From the NCBI RefSeq assembly GCF_025136295.1, contig NZ_CP062788.1, forward strand, positions 496,001-560,000: a stretch of 64,000 bases of DNA, written 5' to 3'. Below are positions 1-8,724 of the stretch, one piece after another (the first letter of the stretch is position 1; every line of letters begins with the position of its first letter). The notes under the pieces are model-generated. The model saw only the letters and a program-made list of their open reading frames with translations. It was not told the origin of the DNA and did no database searches. This DNA is from Aestuariispira ectoiniformans. Lineage in GTDB: Bacteria; Pseudomonadota; Alphaproteobacteria; UBA8366; Aestuariispiraceae. Both the position numbers and the translations under genes were made by a program.

Positions 1-680
1 CCGTATTTGTTGTCGAATTTGGACTTGGTCACGCTGTCGTTCACGTTGATGGCCGGGAAGGGCAGGGTGCCTGCTTTGGCCAGTTCGTAGAGACGGTGAA
101 CGCCGGTGGTGGTTTCCTCGGTCACGCCTTTGATTTCGGCCAGCGTGCGGGAATACCAGGTCGGGTCTTCGCCCAGGCGTTTCTTGATCGCGGCAAACAG
201 GACTTCGGCTTCTTCGCTGTCCGGCTTGTCGAGGACGGAGATGTCTTTTTCCGCCCGCGCACCCAGATGCAGCAGCATGGTAGCGTCGCCGCCATCATCG
301 AGGATCATGTTCGGCGCGCCGCCGTCAGACCATTCGAAGATCTTGTGGGTATACTGCCAGTATTCTTCCAGCGTTTCACCCTTGACCGCGAAGACCGGCG
401 TGCCGGTGGCCGCAATGGCCGCCGCCGCATGGTCCTGGGTGGAGTAGATGTTGCAGGACGCCCAGCGCACGTCCGCGCCCAAAGCCTTCAGGCTTTCGAT
501 CAGGACCGCGGTCTGGATCGTCATATGCAGGGAGCCTGCAATACGCGCGCCTTTCAGCGGCTGCGAAGCGGCGAATTCTTCGCGCACGGCCATCAGGCCC
601 GGCATTTCGCTTTCCGCGATGTCTAATTCCTTACGGCCCCAATCGGCCAGGCTGATGTCCTTAATGATATAATCGCTCAT
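1..680 (-). CDS. ahcY: Adenosylhomocysteinase (S-adenosyl-L-homocysteine hydrolase), C-terminal part outside window
   Basis: AhcY reversibly splits S-adenosylhomocysteine into adenosine and homocysteine, relieving product inhibition of methyltransferases in the activated-methyl cycle. About 226 N-terminal residues lie in the window. The protein begins [20 protein letters not shown] and includes the family blocks around [20 protein letters not shown] and the [16 protein letters not shown] segment that precedes the NAD-binding domain. The ATG at 680 is the natural family start. The gene runs off the left edge, so the NAD domain is not visible. A promoter-like pair and a strong leader hairpin lie upstream (separate entries). 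Identification is secure. Confidence 0.95.
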   Translation of the reverse strand, partial: MSDYIIKDISLADWGRKELDIAESEMPGLMAVREEFAASQPLKGARIAGSLHMTIQTAVLIESLKALGADVRWASCNIYSTQDHAAAAIAATGTPVFAVKGETLEEYWQYTHKIFEWSDGGAPNMILDDGGDATMLLHLGARAEKDISVLDKPDSEEAEVLFAAIKKRLGEDPTWYSRTLAEIKGVTEETTTGVHRLYELAKAGTLPFPAINVNDSVTKSKFDNKY

Positions 681-723
681 GGATGGCTCTCCGGTTCTGA
701 GGGCAAGCAGTCAAATTTCGGGC

Positions 724-741
724 GCGGTCCCGCAGGACCGC
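724..741 (-). other. Strong hairpin in the ahcY 5' leader
   Basis: GCGGTCC and GGACCGC form a perfect 7-bp stem around a 4-nt loop, about 45 bases before the ahcY start. SAM- or SAH-sensing leaders are known upstream of methyl-cycle genes, but I do not recognise a known SAH or SAM riboswitch consensus here. It could simply stabilise the mRNA. Confidence 0.4.
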
Positions 742-764
742 CCCAAGCCTATGTTTCCATCGCG

Positions 765-793
765 GATATAACAGGCTCTGTTTCTCCGCGCAA
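765..793 (-). promoter_or_regulatory. Putative ahcY promoter
   Basis: Read on the minus strand, TTGCGC (-35-like, 793-788) and TATATC (-10-like, 770-765) are separated by 17 bases. This would start transcription about 75 bases before ahcY, so the leader hairpin would be transcribed. The match is by eye to the housekeeping consensus. Confidence 0.4.
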
Positions 794-815
794 GACAATA
801 TAAACTTTTCTTTAT

Positions 816-840
816 GTTGAATAGCAAAAAGCTATTCAAC
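816..840 (-). terminator. Perfect 10-bp hairpin downstream of the SulP gene
   Basis: GTTGAATAGC and GCTATTCAAC are perfect inverted repeats with a five-base loop, lying 2 bases past the SulP stop codon. In the SulP direction the bases that follow are A-rich rather than a T run, so this is a weak intrinsic terminator or an mRNA-end stabiliser. Confidence 0.45.
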
Positions 841-842
841 CG

Positions 843-2582
843 CTAGCCTGATGGCGACCCTTTATCGGCTTTCAGCGCCTCAATCGCCTGATCCACATCT
901 GCATAGAACATCACCTCCGGTGCACGGACACCATGGGTCTGCAGCATCCGGACCGTTACGGGGCTTGCCCCGGTGACAACCACCTGCACCCCCTTGTGAG
1001 CCGCCTTGCGTACGGCCCCTTCCAGCACATTGGCGCCGGTGGAATCCAGGAAGGGAACGGCGTGGAAGTCCAGGATGAAGGTCCGCCGCCGGTCTGCAAT
1101 CCGGTCCAGCACGGACCCCACCGTCGAGGCCGCCCCGAAGAAAAACGCCCCGGAGATATGATAGATGACCATATCGGGGTCGCTCGCCAGATGGCTGTCA
1201 TAGGGAACACGGCCTTCGCCTTCCTCGTCGGCCTGATCCTCCAGAACAAAGCCGCCCTTGATCGCTTCGCGGCTTTCGATGGAAAGGCTTTTCGCCATCC
1301 GGTCGATAAACAGGATCGCGCCCAGCGCAAAACCCACAATGATCCCTTCGGTCAGACTGCGGAATACGGTCAGCAGGAAGGTCGCCAGCAGAACCAGCGC
1401 ATCCCCTTTGGAAGACTTCAGCAAGGCCAGGAAGGCATGCTTTTCAATCATGTTCCAGGCCACCACCGCCAGAATCCCGGCAAGGGCGGACAGCGGGATA
1501 TATTGCGCCAGCGGGGCCGCCACCAGAATGAAGGCCAGCACGAAGATCGCATGCATCATGCCGGACAGCGGACCATGGGCCCCGGCGCGCACATTGGTGG
1601 CCGTGCGGGCGATGGTGCCGGTCACGCAAATCCCGCCGAAAAGGGCAGAGCCCATATTGGCCACGCCCTGCGCCACCAGCTCGCAATTGGACCGGTGGCG
1701 GCGGTTGGTCATGCCATCGGCGACAACCGCCGACAGCAGGCTTTCAATGGAACCCAGAATGGCGAATGACACCGCATTGGGTAAAATCGCCACAACTTTT
1801 TCCGGACTGAAATCAGGCAGCGAGGGCAGGGGAAAACCAGTCGGGATGCCGCCAAAGGCCGTGCCGATCGTCTCCACCGGAAGGCTCATCAGGCCACTGA
1901 CCAGCGAGGCGATCCCCACCCCGATCAGCATACCCGGCCAGCCGGGCCGCAGATATTTCAGCACCAGGATCACCGCGATGGTCAGACCGGCAATCGCCAG
2001 TGACATGGTGTTGAAACTGTCTATCGCCGCCCAGAGTGCGACCAGCTTGTCCACGAAGGGGCCGGGTTCCCCGCCGTCCAGCGTCAACCCCAGCAGGGGC
2101 TTGATCTGGCTGGCGAAGATGATCACCGCGATCCCGGCGGTAAAGCCCACCGTCACCGGGTAGGGGATGAATTTGATATAGGTGCCCAGGCGCAGATAAC
2201 CGATCAGCACCAGCATCACACCGGACAGGAAGGTCGCCAGCAACAGGCCGTCCAGGCCATGCTGTTGAACGGTTGCCGCCACCAGCACGATGAACGCGCC
2301 GGCCGGGCCGCCGATCTGGAAACGGCTGCCGCCGAGGGCGGAGACCAGGAAACCACCGATCACGGCGGTATAAAGCCCCCTTGCGGGGGTCGTGCCGGAG
2401 GCAATGGCAATCGCCATCGACAAGGGCAGGGCAACAATTGCAACCGTCAGGGCCGCCACGATGTCCGCGCGCAACATCGGCAGGCCATAGCCTTCTTTAA
2501 GGACGGTTACTAACTTAGGGGTGAAAAGATCAACAAAACTCGGTTTAGGCGCGCGCGTCTCCTTCGATACGCTCTCTTGCAT
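843..2582 (-). CDS. SulP family anion permease with C-terminal STAS domain
   Basis: Inner-membrane transporter of the SulP (SLC26) family, which moves sulfate, bicarbonate or dicarboxylates; the substrate cannot be read from sequence. The 579-residue protein has a membrane domain of many hydrophobic helices (about residues 30-440, including ALTVAIVALPLSMAIAIASG and GGPAGAFIV). A cytoplasmic STAS domain follows (about 465-575) with the typical DFHAVPFLDSTG loop. I chose the ATG at 2582; a TTG 69 bases upstream is also open but adds a proline-rich, non-family leader. No carbonic anhydrase gene is adjacent, so a bicarbonate role has no support from context. Confidence 0.9.
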   Translation of the reverse strand: MQESVSKETRAPKPSFVDLFTPKLVTVLKEGYGLPMLRADIVAALTVAIVALPLSMAIAIASGTTPARGLYTAVIGGFLVSALGGSRFQIGGPAGAFIVLVAATVQQHGLDGLLLATFLSGVMLVLIGYLRLGTYIKFIPYPVTVGFTAGIAVIIFASQIKPLLGLTLDGGEPGPFVDKLVALWAAIDSFNTMSLAIAGLTIAVILVLKYLRPGWPGMLIGVGIASLVSGLMSLPVETIGTAFGGIPTGFPLPSLPDFSPEKVVAILPNAVSFAILGSIESLLSAVVADGMTNRRHRSNCELVAQGVANMGSALFGGICVTGTIARTATNVRAGAHGPLSGMMHAIFVLAFILVAAPLAQYIPLSALAGILAVVAWNMIEKHAFLALLKSSKGDALVLLATFLLTVFRSLTEGIIVGFALGAILFIDRMAKSLSIESREAIKGGFVLEDQADEEGEGRVPYDSHLASDPDMVIYHISGAFFFGAASTVGSVLDRIADRRRTFILDFHAVPFLDSTGANVLEGAVRKAAHKGVQVVVTGASPVTVRMLQTHGVRAPEVMFYADVDQAIEALKADKGSPSG

Positions 2583-2748
2583 TTTCGTCCACTTGCCAGT
2601 TTCTGGCGGCGGGGTCGTCGGCTGAATTGTCGGCAGGCACCGTCGCAGCAATAATTTTGATTCAAAAATAAATGTCTCACCCCCGGAGAGAAAAACAGCG
2701 GAGGTGAGTGAACTAGAGTGACAGGAATTGATGTACTCTCGTCGGCGG

Positions 2749-3426
2749 CTACTTTACTGCCCGGGCCGGGCCGCGTCGAGAAAGAAGTGATATCCCCGCC
2801 ACCCCCAAAAGCAGCAGGATAAACCCTGACGGCGCGGATACGGGAACTGCCGCCCGGAAACTGCGCAGGGCCATTACCGGTGCTTCCGTCACCGAAACCT
2901 CAAAGCCGTCAAAGCCAAGGAATGAATTGTTGTCCCAGGGGCTGTCCCCGGCGAGCCGCACCCCGAAGAACAGGTCGCCATTGGAAATGGCGCTATTCAG
3001 CAGCGAGGTGATATCGAAGGTAATCAAGGTGCCGATGGTCGCCACGCTATCCAGGAAACTGCCGATCGCGCCGCTGGAGCTTGCCTGGAAATCGCCGACC
3101 GACGCCAGACCGTCCCCGGTATAGCCATCCACCAGAATGCTGTTGCCCACGCAGCAACTGTTCACCGCGCTGGCATTGAACCGCAACTGGGCAGAGGAAA
3201 CCGGACCGGACAATCCGCCCAGGTCAAACTCCGCAAAGCCACGGGTCACATCATAGGGACCGGAGGAACCCACATCCGCCCGTGCCCCGCCCAGCAGGAA
3301 AACACCGCTGTCGGGATAGATTTCCCCCACCACGCCATGGGTTGTCGTTGCCGAGATAACCGAGGCCCCCGCATTTCCCGCAAGGCCCAGAATCGCACTC
3401 ACAAACAGCAAAAAGACAAATCGCAT
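2749..3426 (-). CDS. Secreted protein with PEP-CTERM-like exosortase sorting tail
   Basis: A 225-residue exported protein of unknown function. It has a signal peptide (about residues 1-21, ending AGNAGA), a mostly beta and Ser/Gly-rich middle, and a C-terminal sorting signal: a VSAPSG motif, a hydrophobic helix (FILLLLGVAGISLL) and a basic end with SRRG. This tripartite tail is the hallmark of exosortase/archaeosortase substrates. The middle (for example FAEFDLGGLSGPVSSAQLRF) resembles carbohydrate-binding or DNRLRE-type beta-sandwich extracellular domains, but I cannot assign it. A GGGGGA-type ribosome site precedes the ATG. It stands alone between divergent or unrelated genes; no exosortase is in the window. 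Confidence 0.75.
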   Translation of the reverse strand: MRFVFLLFVSAILGLAGNAGASVISATTTHGVVGEIYPDSGVFLLGGARADVGSSGPYDVTRGFAEFDLGGLSGPVSSAQLRFNASAVNSCCVGNSILVDGYTGDGLASVGDFQASSSGAIGSFLDSVATIGTLITFDITSLLNSAISNGDLFFGVRLAGDSPWDNNSFLGFDGFEVSVTEAPVMALRSFRAAVPVSAPSGFILLLLGVAGISLLSRRGPARAVK

Positions 3427-3554
3427 GGTTCAGGTCCCCCAATCAATAAGCCGTATTAGCGTGACATTATACACTTACTGGTAGAAATAAAAGCATCTTC
3501 CACAACAGGGCTCACGGCATTATCATTGTAGCACTATTCGGGGGGAAAAATGAC

Positions 3555-3950
3555 ATGACGACAATCGACCGTTTTTTCACCAACCTGATGACAAGCCGCC
3601 TTCCGGCCACACAGGAGTTTTATGCCAGCCTGCTGGACATGGTCACCTGTTTCGAAAGCGACTGGTTCGTGATCATGACACCCCGGGACAGGCCGCAGTT
3701 CGAACTTGGATTGATCGACAGCGGCTCGGAATTGATCCCGGCCAGCTACTGCGACACGCCGCGCGGCAGCTATTTCACCTTCGTCGTGGAAGACGTCTCG
3801 GAGATTTACGACCGCGCCAAATCCAACGGCTATAAGGTCATCCAGCCACCCCGTGACGAAGCCTACGGCCAACGCCGCATGCTGGTGGAAGACCCCAACG
3901 GCTATCTGGTGGATGTATCGGCCCCGGCCGCGTCGGTGCGGATGGCCTAA
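3555..3950 (+). CDS. VOC (glyoxalase/bleomycin-resistance fold) superfamily protein
   Basis: A 131-residue protein with one VOC module of two beta-alpha-beta-beta-beta repeats. It begins with FFTNLMTSRLPATQEFYASL and ends with the typical second repeat, RRMLVEDPNGYLVDVSAP. VOC proteins are metal-dependent isomerases or dioxygenases, or binding proteins that sequester drugs. The glutamate position is occupied (FELGLID in the first half) but the metal triad is not certain, so no substrate is proposed. The upstream ATG at 3550 stops after two codons, which leaves 3555 as start behind GGGGGAAAAA. Confidence 0.8.
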   Translation: MTTIDRFFTNLMTSRLPATQEFYASLLDMVTCFESDWFVIMTPRDRPQFELGLIDSGSELIPASYCDTPRGSYFTFVVEDVSEIYDRAKSNGYKVIQPPRDEAYGQRRMLVEDPNGYLVDVSAPAASVRMA

Positions 3951-3980
3951 CTAAGTAGGCACGAAAAACTTCTTCAACTT

Positions 3981-4020
3981 TTCATAATTGTTAATTAGAA
4001 CAAATTAATAAAATTATGAA
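3981..4020 (+). promoter_or_regulatory. Long imperfect palindrome before the AlbA_2 gene (candidate operator or leader hairpin)
   Basis: TTCATAATT (3981-3989) and AATTATGAA (4012-4020) are perfect inverted repeats. Inside them TTAATT (3991-3996) and AATTAA (4003-4008) form a second nested pair. The right arm ends 9 bases before the start codon and touches the GAAGAG ribosome site. It could be an autoregulatory operator for the protein's own N-terminal helix-turn-helix-like region, or an RNA hairpin that limits translation. Confidence 0.45.
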
Positions 4021-4029
4021 GAGTAAACA

Positions 4030-5556
4030 ATGAAGACACCACAATTAAAGGGCTGGGAAGTCAGTCTTATTCGAGCAATGCTCAATACGGGCAGATATTC
4101 GAAGCAACAAATTGTTGCCTACTTCTCACGTCCCGAAAGGTCAATTAACCAAGGTCGTATTTCCGAAATCGAACAAGGCCACGAGCGCTACGAAGGTATT
4201 CCAGTCGCCAGTTTCGAAGAATTAGAGCAATTTCTTGCCGAGTGGAACCAACTTAGTTTCCCGTCAGCCCCGCAAGTACCCCGTGGCCCTACGCACCCCG
4301 ACACGCTTGCGGGAGAATTTAGGACACGGCCTGGAAATACCAACAAACTTTCTATTTCGGAGACTAGTAAGATTGAAGGCAAGGAGAGCTTCAATTGGGG
4401 TTCCAAGCAAGATTATTGTAAAACTCTTGCAGGCATGGCGAATAATTCTGGTGGCTATATTCTGTTCGGGGTTCAAGATGGATCATTTGAAATTAATGGA
4501 ATTGCTCCGGACCGAATGGAGAAATTTGACTTACGTAAAGCCAACGAATTTCTAACCCGATCATTTAATCAGTCTTTAGAACTCGAAAAGGGTTCTTTTG
4601 AAATTGAAGGCAAAACGGTAGGCGTGCTTTATGTTCATGAGACGAAGAACAAGCCCGTCATATGCAAGGTTGACGGAAGCGGACTATTTTCCGGCGACAT
4701 CTACTACCGATATCCCGGAGAGACTCGACGAATTCAGGCTCCGGAGCTCGAGTTTCTTTTACAGTCGCGAGATCATGCGGCTGAGCAAAGTCTTCTCGCA
4801 ATGGTACAGAAGATTACTCGAACCGGCGTGGGCAATTCCGCAATTATCGATCTAAGCACGGGCCTAGTTGAAGGTCAAAAGGGAAGTTTCTTCGTTAATG
4901 AAGCGCTCCTCGAGAAGGTCAAAGTCATTTCTCAAGGGCATTTTGAAGAAAAAGACGGTGCACCAGCGCTAACACTAATTGGGGAACTGCGCACAGCTGA
5001 CGATAACGACGAAATACCAATTGAACAGTCCGTAATTGCCGCAATCACAGAGAGAAATCTACAAGAATCGTTTATTTTCCAAACAACTCCAGCCTATCCA
5101 AAGGGATATATTCAAGCGCAGCCGTGCCTACAGCCCAAGTGGTTACCAATTTATTATTTCGCGTCGTTGGAAGGCTATAATGAAGCACAGGTCATTGAAA
5201 CTCTAGAACAATCGGAAACCACATACCCTAGACGCATCGTGGCTCACACAGACCGAGTAAGATCTAGGAAAGGGCCTGGGGTTTTACCGGGAGCACTAGG
5301 CTCAGAAAGCTACATAAATGCGATTAAAACAGGCAAACAAATCGAAGTAAAAGATGAGGAGGATGCTCGAAAATGCCTAGATGCGATGCGACATTTATCG
5401 CCAAGCAACGTCTCCTTGGAACGCATACTTATTGTCTTACGCCAGCTTTTTGAGCGGTTTGGCAACTCGACCGGTCTAAAAAATAAATTTCGCTACGTTA
5501 TTGCAGACATCGACCTTCGGTGGTTTTCACCGAAAGTGCCTCGGGATAACACTTAA
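4030..5556 (+). CDS. AlbA_2 (Schlafen-type) domain protein with N-terminal HTH-like region
   Basis: A 508-residue protein of unknown role. Residues about 8-70 form a helical, HTH-like region (KQQIVAYFSRP, RISEIEQG). Residues about 110-240 carry an AlbA_2/Schlafen-type domain, recognised by IEGKESFNW followed by KTLAGMANNSGGYILFGVQD. This fold occurs in putative nucleic-acid-binding regulators and in some phage-defence and RNA-cleaving proteins. The C-terminal half (250-508) is unassigned. The gene and its upstream region are clearly more AT-rich than the neighbours, with different codon use. It sits as a single-gene insert between a VOC gene and the PTS genes, which suggests horizontal acquisition. 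No transposase or attachment site is visible. Confidence 0.7.
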   Translation: MKTPQLKGWEVSLIRAMLNTGRYSKQQIVAYFSRPERSINQGRISEIEQGHERYEGIPVASFEELEQFLAEWNQLSFPSAPQVPRGPTHPDTLAGEFRTRPGNTNKLSISETSKIEGKESFNWGSKQDYCKTLAGMANNSGGYILFGVQDGSFEINGIAPDRMEKFDLRKANEFLTRSFNQSLELEKGSFEIEGKTVGVLYVHETKNKPVICKVDGSGLFSGDIYYRYPGETRRIQAPELEFLLQSRDHAAEQSLLAMVQKITRTGVGNSAIIDLSTGLVEGQKGSFFVNEALLEKVKVISQGHFEEKDGAPALTLIGELRTADDNDEIPIEQSVIAAITERNLQESFIFQTTPAYPKGYIQAQPCLQPKWLPIYYFASLEGYNEAQVIETLEQSETTYPRRIVAHTDRVRSRKGPGVLPGALGSESYINAIKTGKQIEVKDEEDARKCLDAMRHLSPSNVSLERILIVLRQLFERFGNSTGLKNKFRYVIADIDLRWFSPKVPRDNT

Positions 5557-5569
5557 AGAAAGAGTTCTT

Positions 5570-5836
5570 TTAATCCTCTTCCTCGAAGCGGTTTTCGACC
5601 AGCGCCTGCAGGGCGGTCAGCGCCTCGTCGGCCTGATTGCCGCTGGCGTCGATGTCGATGCTGGAGCCGCGGGCGGCGGCCAGCATCATCAATCCCATGA
5701 TGGAATAGCCGTTGACCGTCTGACCGTCCTTGGTGACGGTGACATCGGCGTCAAAACTTTCCGCCAGTTTGGCGAATTTGGCAGCCGCGCGCGCATGCAA
5801 CCCGCGCCGGTTTACAATCTCTACCGAACAGGCCAT
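5570..5836 (-). CDS. HPr phosphocarrier protein of the regulatory PTS
   Basis: An 88-residue HPr. It carries the phosphorylated histidine H14 in RRGLHARAA and the regulatory serine S45 in NGYSIMGLM, the site used by HPr kinase/phosphatase. Residues flanking both match the family. The ATG at 5836 lies one base after the stop of the EIIA gene (TGA-C-ATG), so the two are probably translationally coupled. In alphaproteobacteria this HPr relays phosphate from enzyme I-Ntr to regulatory EIIA proteins rather than to a sugar permease. The longer upstream open frame runs into the EIIA gene and is not needed. Confidence 0.93.
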   Translation of the reverse strand: MACSVEIVNRRGLHARAAAKFAKLAESFDADVTVTKDGQTVNGYSIMGLMMLAAARGSSIDIDASGNQADEALTALQALVENRFEEED

Positions 5837-5837
5837 G

Positions 5838-6236
5838 TCAGCCGCCCAGAAGCTTGCTTGCAACGTTGATGTATTTTGCGCCTGCGTCCTGGGCCGCAGC
5901 AGCCGCCTCGTCCAGGTCTTCACCGCCACGGACCGAGGCCAGCTTGATCAGCATGGGCAGGTTCAGGCCCGCCACCACCTCGACCTTGGCCTTGTCCATG
6001 ATGGAAATCGCCAGATTGGACGGCGTTCCGCCGAACATATCGGTCAACAGGATCACACCCCGGCCATCATTAACCCGGTCGACAGCCGCCAGAATATCGG
6101 CCCGGCGCTGTTCCATGTCATCGTCGGGGCCGATGCAAATCGCCTCCACCCGTTCCTGCGGGCCGACTACATGTTCCATGGCAGCGACGAATTCTTCAGC
6201 CAACCTGCCGTGGGTCACCAGAACCAAACCGATCAT
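5838..6236 (-). CDS. PTS EIIA domain protein, mannose-family (EIIA-Man/PtsM type)
   Basis: A 132-residue cytoplasmic EIIA of the mannose/fructose family. The active histidine is H9 in MIGLVLVTHG, and the ILLTDMFGGTPSN segment is typical. Such solitary EIIA-Man proteins in alphaproteobacteria accept phosphate from HPr and act in regulation, with no IIB, IIC or IID partner; none is in this window. A TTG two codons upstream is open, but the ATG at 6236 gives the standard N-terminus. It lies between rapZ and the HPr gene in one operon. Confidence 0.92.
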   Translation of the reverse strand: MIGLVLVTHGRLAEEFVAAMEHVVGPQERVEAICIGPDDDMEQRRADILAAVDRVNDGRGVILLTDMFGGTPSNLAISIMDKAKVEVVAGLNLPMLIKLASVRGGEDLDEAAAAAQDAGAKYINVASKLLGG

Positions 6237-6293
6237 TCCCAAAACCCCTGGTTTTTGTTTATCCGCCTATTCACGACAAAGCCGCCCCTTCCG

Positions 6294-7202
6294 TCAAGAC
6301 TTTGCTTCGGGCCCTTGTTCCCGGTGGAAGCTGTGGGCGCGGTATCCGCCGCGTTTTGCCACCCATTTCGACAATTCTTCCGCAACGAAAACCGAACGAT
6401 GCTTGCCGCCGGTACAGCCCACCGCAATCGACAGGTGGCTTTTGCCCTCTTCAGCATAACGCGGCAGGGTCAGCGACAGCAGACCGGTCAGCCGCCCGAA
6501 GAAGGCCTCAAAAATCTCGTCACCACGAATATAATCCGCCACCTTCGGGTCCAGACCGGTAAAATCGCGCAATTCAGCCACATAATGCGGGTTTTTCAGG
6601 AAACGCACGTCGAACACCAGATCAGCGTCCCGCGGCACGCCCTTGCGATAAGAAAAGGAGGTCACGGAAACCGACATGGCGTGGTCGGATTCAACTGCAT
6701 AAAGCGCCTTGACCTTTTCACGGAACTGCCAGACCGTCAGGGTGGATGTGTCAATCACCTGATCCGCCATATCCCGGATGCCTTCGGTCAGGCGGCGTTC
6801 CAGGCGGATACCATCGGCCACGCGCCGGTCGGGCGACAGGGGATGCGGACGGCGGGTTTCCTTGAACCGGCCGATCAGGGTCTCTTCCCCGCAATCGATA
6901 AACAGGATCGACACGCCATAACGCGCCAGTTTGCGCGCACGCTCAAGCTCCCGCCCGATGGCCCCGGCGCTGAATTCCCGGCTGCGCACATCGACCCCGA
7001 CCGCAAGCGGCCTGCCCGCCTGGCCCGATTTTGTTTCATAGGCCGCCAGCCGCGGCAACAGGCTGAGCGGCAGGTTGTCCACCGCCTCAAAGCCGATATC
7101 TTCCAACGCCCGCAACGCCGTGCTCCGCCCGGCCCCGGACATGCCGGTCACAAGCAGAAGCTGGGCCTTTTCGCTGGTCTTGGGGGCAACCGTATCCGTC
7201 AT
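6294..7202 (-). CDS. rapZ: RapZ/YvcJ family nucleotide-binding RNase adapter
   Basis: A 302-residue P-loop protein. A Walker-A-like GMSGAGRST lies at residues 20-28. The C-terminal domain, which binds RNA or metabolites in the E. coli homologue, includes AVGCTGGKHRSVFVAEEL. RapZ in E. coli tunes glucosamine-6-phosphate synthase through small RNA decay; in alphaproteobacteria its target is less clear. The order hprK-rapZ-EIIA-HPr is a familiar alphaproteobacterial arrangement. The ATG at 7202 lies 9 bases after the hprK stop. Confidence 0.93.
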   Translation of the reverse strand: MTDTVAPKTSEKAQLLLVTGMSGAGRSTALRALEDIGFEAVDNLPLSLLPRLAAYETKSGQAGRPLAVGVDVRSREFSAGAIGRELERARKLARYGVSILFIDCGEETLIGRFKETRRPHPLSPDRRVADGIRLERRLTEGIRDMADQVIDTSTLTVWQFREKVKALYAVESDHAMSVSVTSFSYRKGVPRDADLVFDVRFLKNPHYVAELRDFTGLDPKVADYIRGDEIFEAFFGRLTGLLSLTLPRYAEEGKSHLSIAVGCTGGKHRSVFVAEELSKWVAKRGGYRAHSFHREQGPEAKS

Positions 7203-7211
7203 CGCGTCAAC

Positions 7212-7646
7212 TCACCTGGCATCCGTCTCATGTTGGTGCAGCGTCTTCAATATAACATTGACCCTGGCCACGGCAGAGGCATCCTGCGCATCCAGCATGA
7301 CCATCGGCAGGACCTTGCCCTGGACCTCTATGGTCATGGGGTCCGGCAGACGTGGAATCTCTTCGCGCGGCGCCAGTTTCACGACCAGAACCACAGGCGC
7401 GGATTTTTCAAACGGCATGGGCACCACGCCAAAGCCGCGAAGTTCCATCTTGCCCGCGATGTTGACCGGCGGGGAGGCAATCACCTCGCCGTCTTCCGCC
7501 ACCAGCACCGTCCGGTCATCGGCCACAAGCCGCGCACCATCGTCAATCAGACGCAGGGCGAGGTCGGACTTGCCGCTGCCCGACGGGCCCAGCAGCAAAA
7601 TACCGCGTCCGTCGATTGCCACTGTCGTTGCATGCATCTGATCCAT
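7212..7646 (-). CDS. hprK: HPr kinase/phosphorylase, short alphaproteobacterial form
   Basis: A 144-residue bifunctional kinase/phosphorylase acting on Ser of HPr. Only the catalytic domain is present: the P-loop GPSGSGKSD begins near residue 20, and LVADDRTVL and the downstream G-M-ELRGFGVV block follow. The N-terminal domain of the Gram-positive enzymes is missing, as is normal for this lineage. I prefer the ATG at 7646, which has GGAGG 8 bases before it; the ATG at 7661 is also open. Its substrate HPr is encoded three genes downstream. The sensor-kinase pair often found upstream in relatives is absent here. Confidence 0.92.
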   Translation of the reverse strand: MDQMHATTVAIDGRGILLLGPSGSGKSDLALRLIDDGARLVADDRTVLVAEDGEVIASPPVNIAGKMELRGFGVVPMPFEKSAPVVLVVKLAPREEIPRLPDPMTIEVQGKVLPMVMLDAQDASAVARVNVILKTLHQHETDAR

Positions 7647-7825
7647 GGGTCCCGCCTCCATCCGTCGCCACCCTGCGCAGCTTCACCACTTCTGTCAACA
7701 ACATCAAAATACTGCCTGTGAACGCTTGCGACCGGCCAGACCAATTCTTTTGCCGCAAGGGGCCTTTCCCGGCTGGATGGCGCTGTTATGATGCGGCGCA
7801 ACAAAAACATCAGCCGGGACCGGAA

Positions 7826-8713
7826 ATGCCCACAACAATTCTGACGGATCTGTTCGCCGTGATCGCGCCGGTCTTTCTGCTGGCCGCAACGGGGTTCACC
7901 TGGGCAAAGTCCGGGCGGGCATTTGACACCAACCAGCTGACGCCGATCATCACCAATATCGGCACGCCCTGCCTGATCCTGTCGTCATTGATGAAAACGG
8001 CGCCCGATTTTGCCAATCTGGGTGTGATGGCCGGGGCGGCACTCATGGCCATGACCGCCATGGCGGTGATCGGCTTCACGATCCTGAAGCTCGCCGGGCT
8101 GCCGATGCGCGCCTTTCTGCCCGCGCTGATCTTTCCCAATAACGGCAATATGGGCCTGCCACTGTGCATGTTCGCCTTTGGGGAAAAGGGGCTGGCGCTG
8201 GGCATTGCCTATTTCGTCATGCTGCCGCTGACCCAGTTCACGCTGGGACAAGCCATGGCGTCGGGACATATGTCGGTTCTGAAATTGCTAAAAACCCCTG
8301 TGGTCTGGGCGGTGATCCTCTCGCTCCTGCTGTTGGGGACGGATACGCAGTTGCCGCGATGGGCCGCCAATACCATCAACCTGACGGGCCAGTTCACCCT
8401 GCCCCTGATGCTGATGGCGCTGGGCGTGTCGCTGGCGCGGCTGGAGGTACGCTCGCTGGGGCGCAGCCTTGTACTGTCCTGCCTGCGCGTCTTCGGCGGA
8501 CTGGCACTCGGCATCGCGATTGCAACCGTCCTGGGGCTTGAAGGTGTTACCTTCGGCGTCGTGGTCATCCAGACCGCCATGCCGGTCGCAGTTTTCAATT
8601 ACCTCTTTGCACAGCTATATAATAACCACCCGGAAGAAGTGGCGGGCATGGTGGTGATCAGCACCGTCGTCAGCTTTGTCAGCCTGCCATTCATCCTGGC
8701 CTGGGTTCTCTAA
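7826..8713 (+). CDS. AEC (auxin efflux carrier) family transporter
   Basis: A 295-residue integral membrane protein with about ten hydrophobic helices. It has the family PNNGNMGLPL motif in the centre and MPVAVFNYLFA with VVISTVVSF near the end. AEC carriers export or exchange organic acids and similar anions; the substrate is unknown. The ATG at 7826 is chosen because the upstream extension runs through the hprK promoter side and is not hydrophobic. A HAD phosphatase gene starts 11 bases after its stop, behind AAGGAG, so the two probably form an operon. Confidence 0.88.
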   Translation: MPTTILTDLFAVIAPVFLLAATGFTWAKSGRAFDTNQLTPIITNIGTPCLILSSLMKTAPDFANLGVMAGAALMAMTAMAVIGFTILKLAGLPMRAFLPALIFPNNGNMGLPLCMFAFGEKGLALGIAYFVMLPLTQFTLGQAMASGHMSVLKLLKTPVVWAVILSLLLLGTDTQLPRWAANTINLTGQFTLPLMLMALGVSLARLEVRSLGRSLVLSCLRVFGGLALGIAIATVLGLEGVTFGVVVIQTAMPVAVFNYLFAQLYNNHPEEVAGMVVISTVVSFVSLPFILAWVL

Positions 8714-8724
8714 GGAGCAGCAAC

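Noticed and set aside
720-790. SAH or SAM riboswitch before ahcY
   Set aside because: Only one plain hairpin is visible; I could not match the conserved core of a known SAH or SAM riboswitch.
5730-7721. Plus-strand open frame of 663 codons
   Set aside because: Antisense to the HPr, EIIA, rapZ and hprK genes; shadow.
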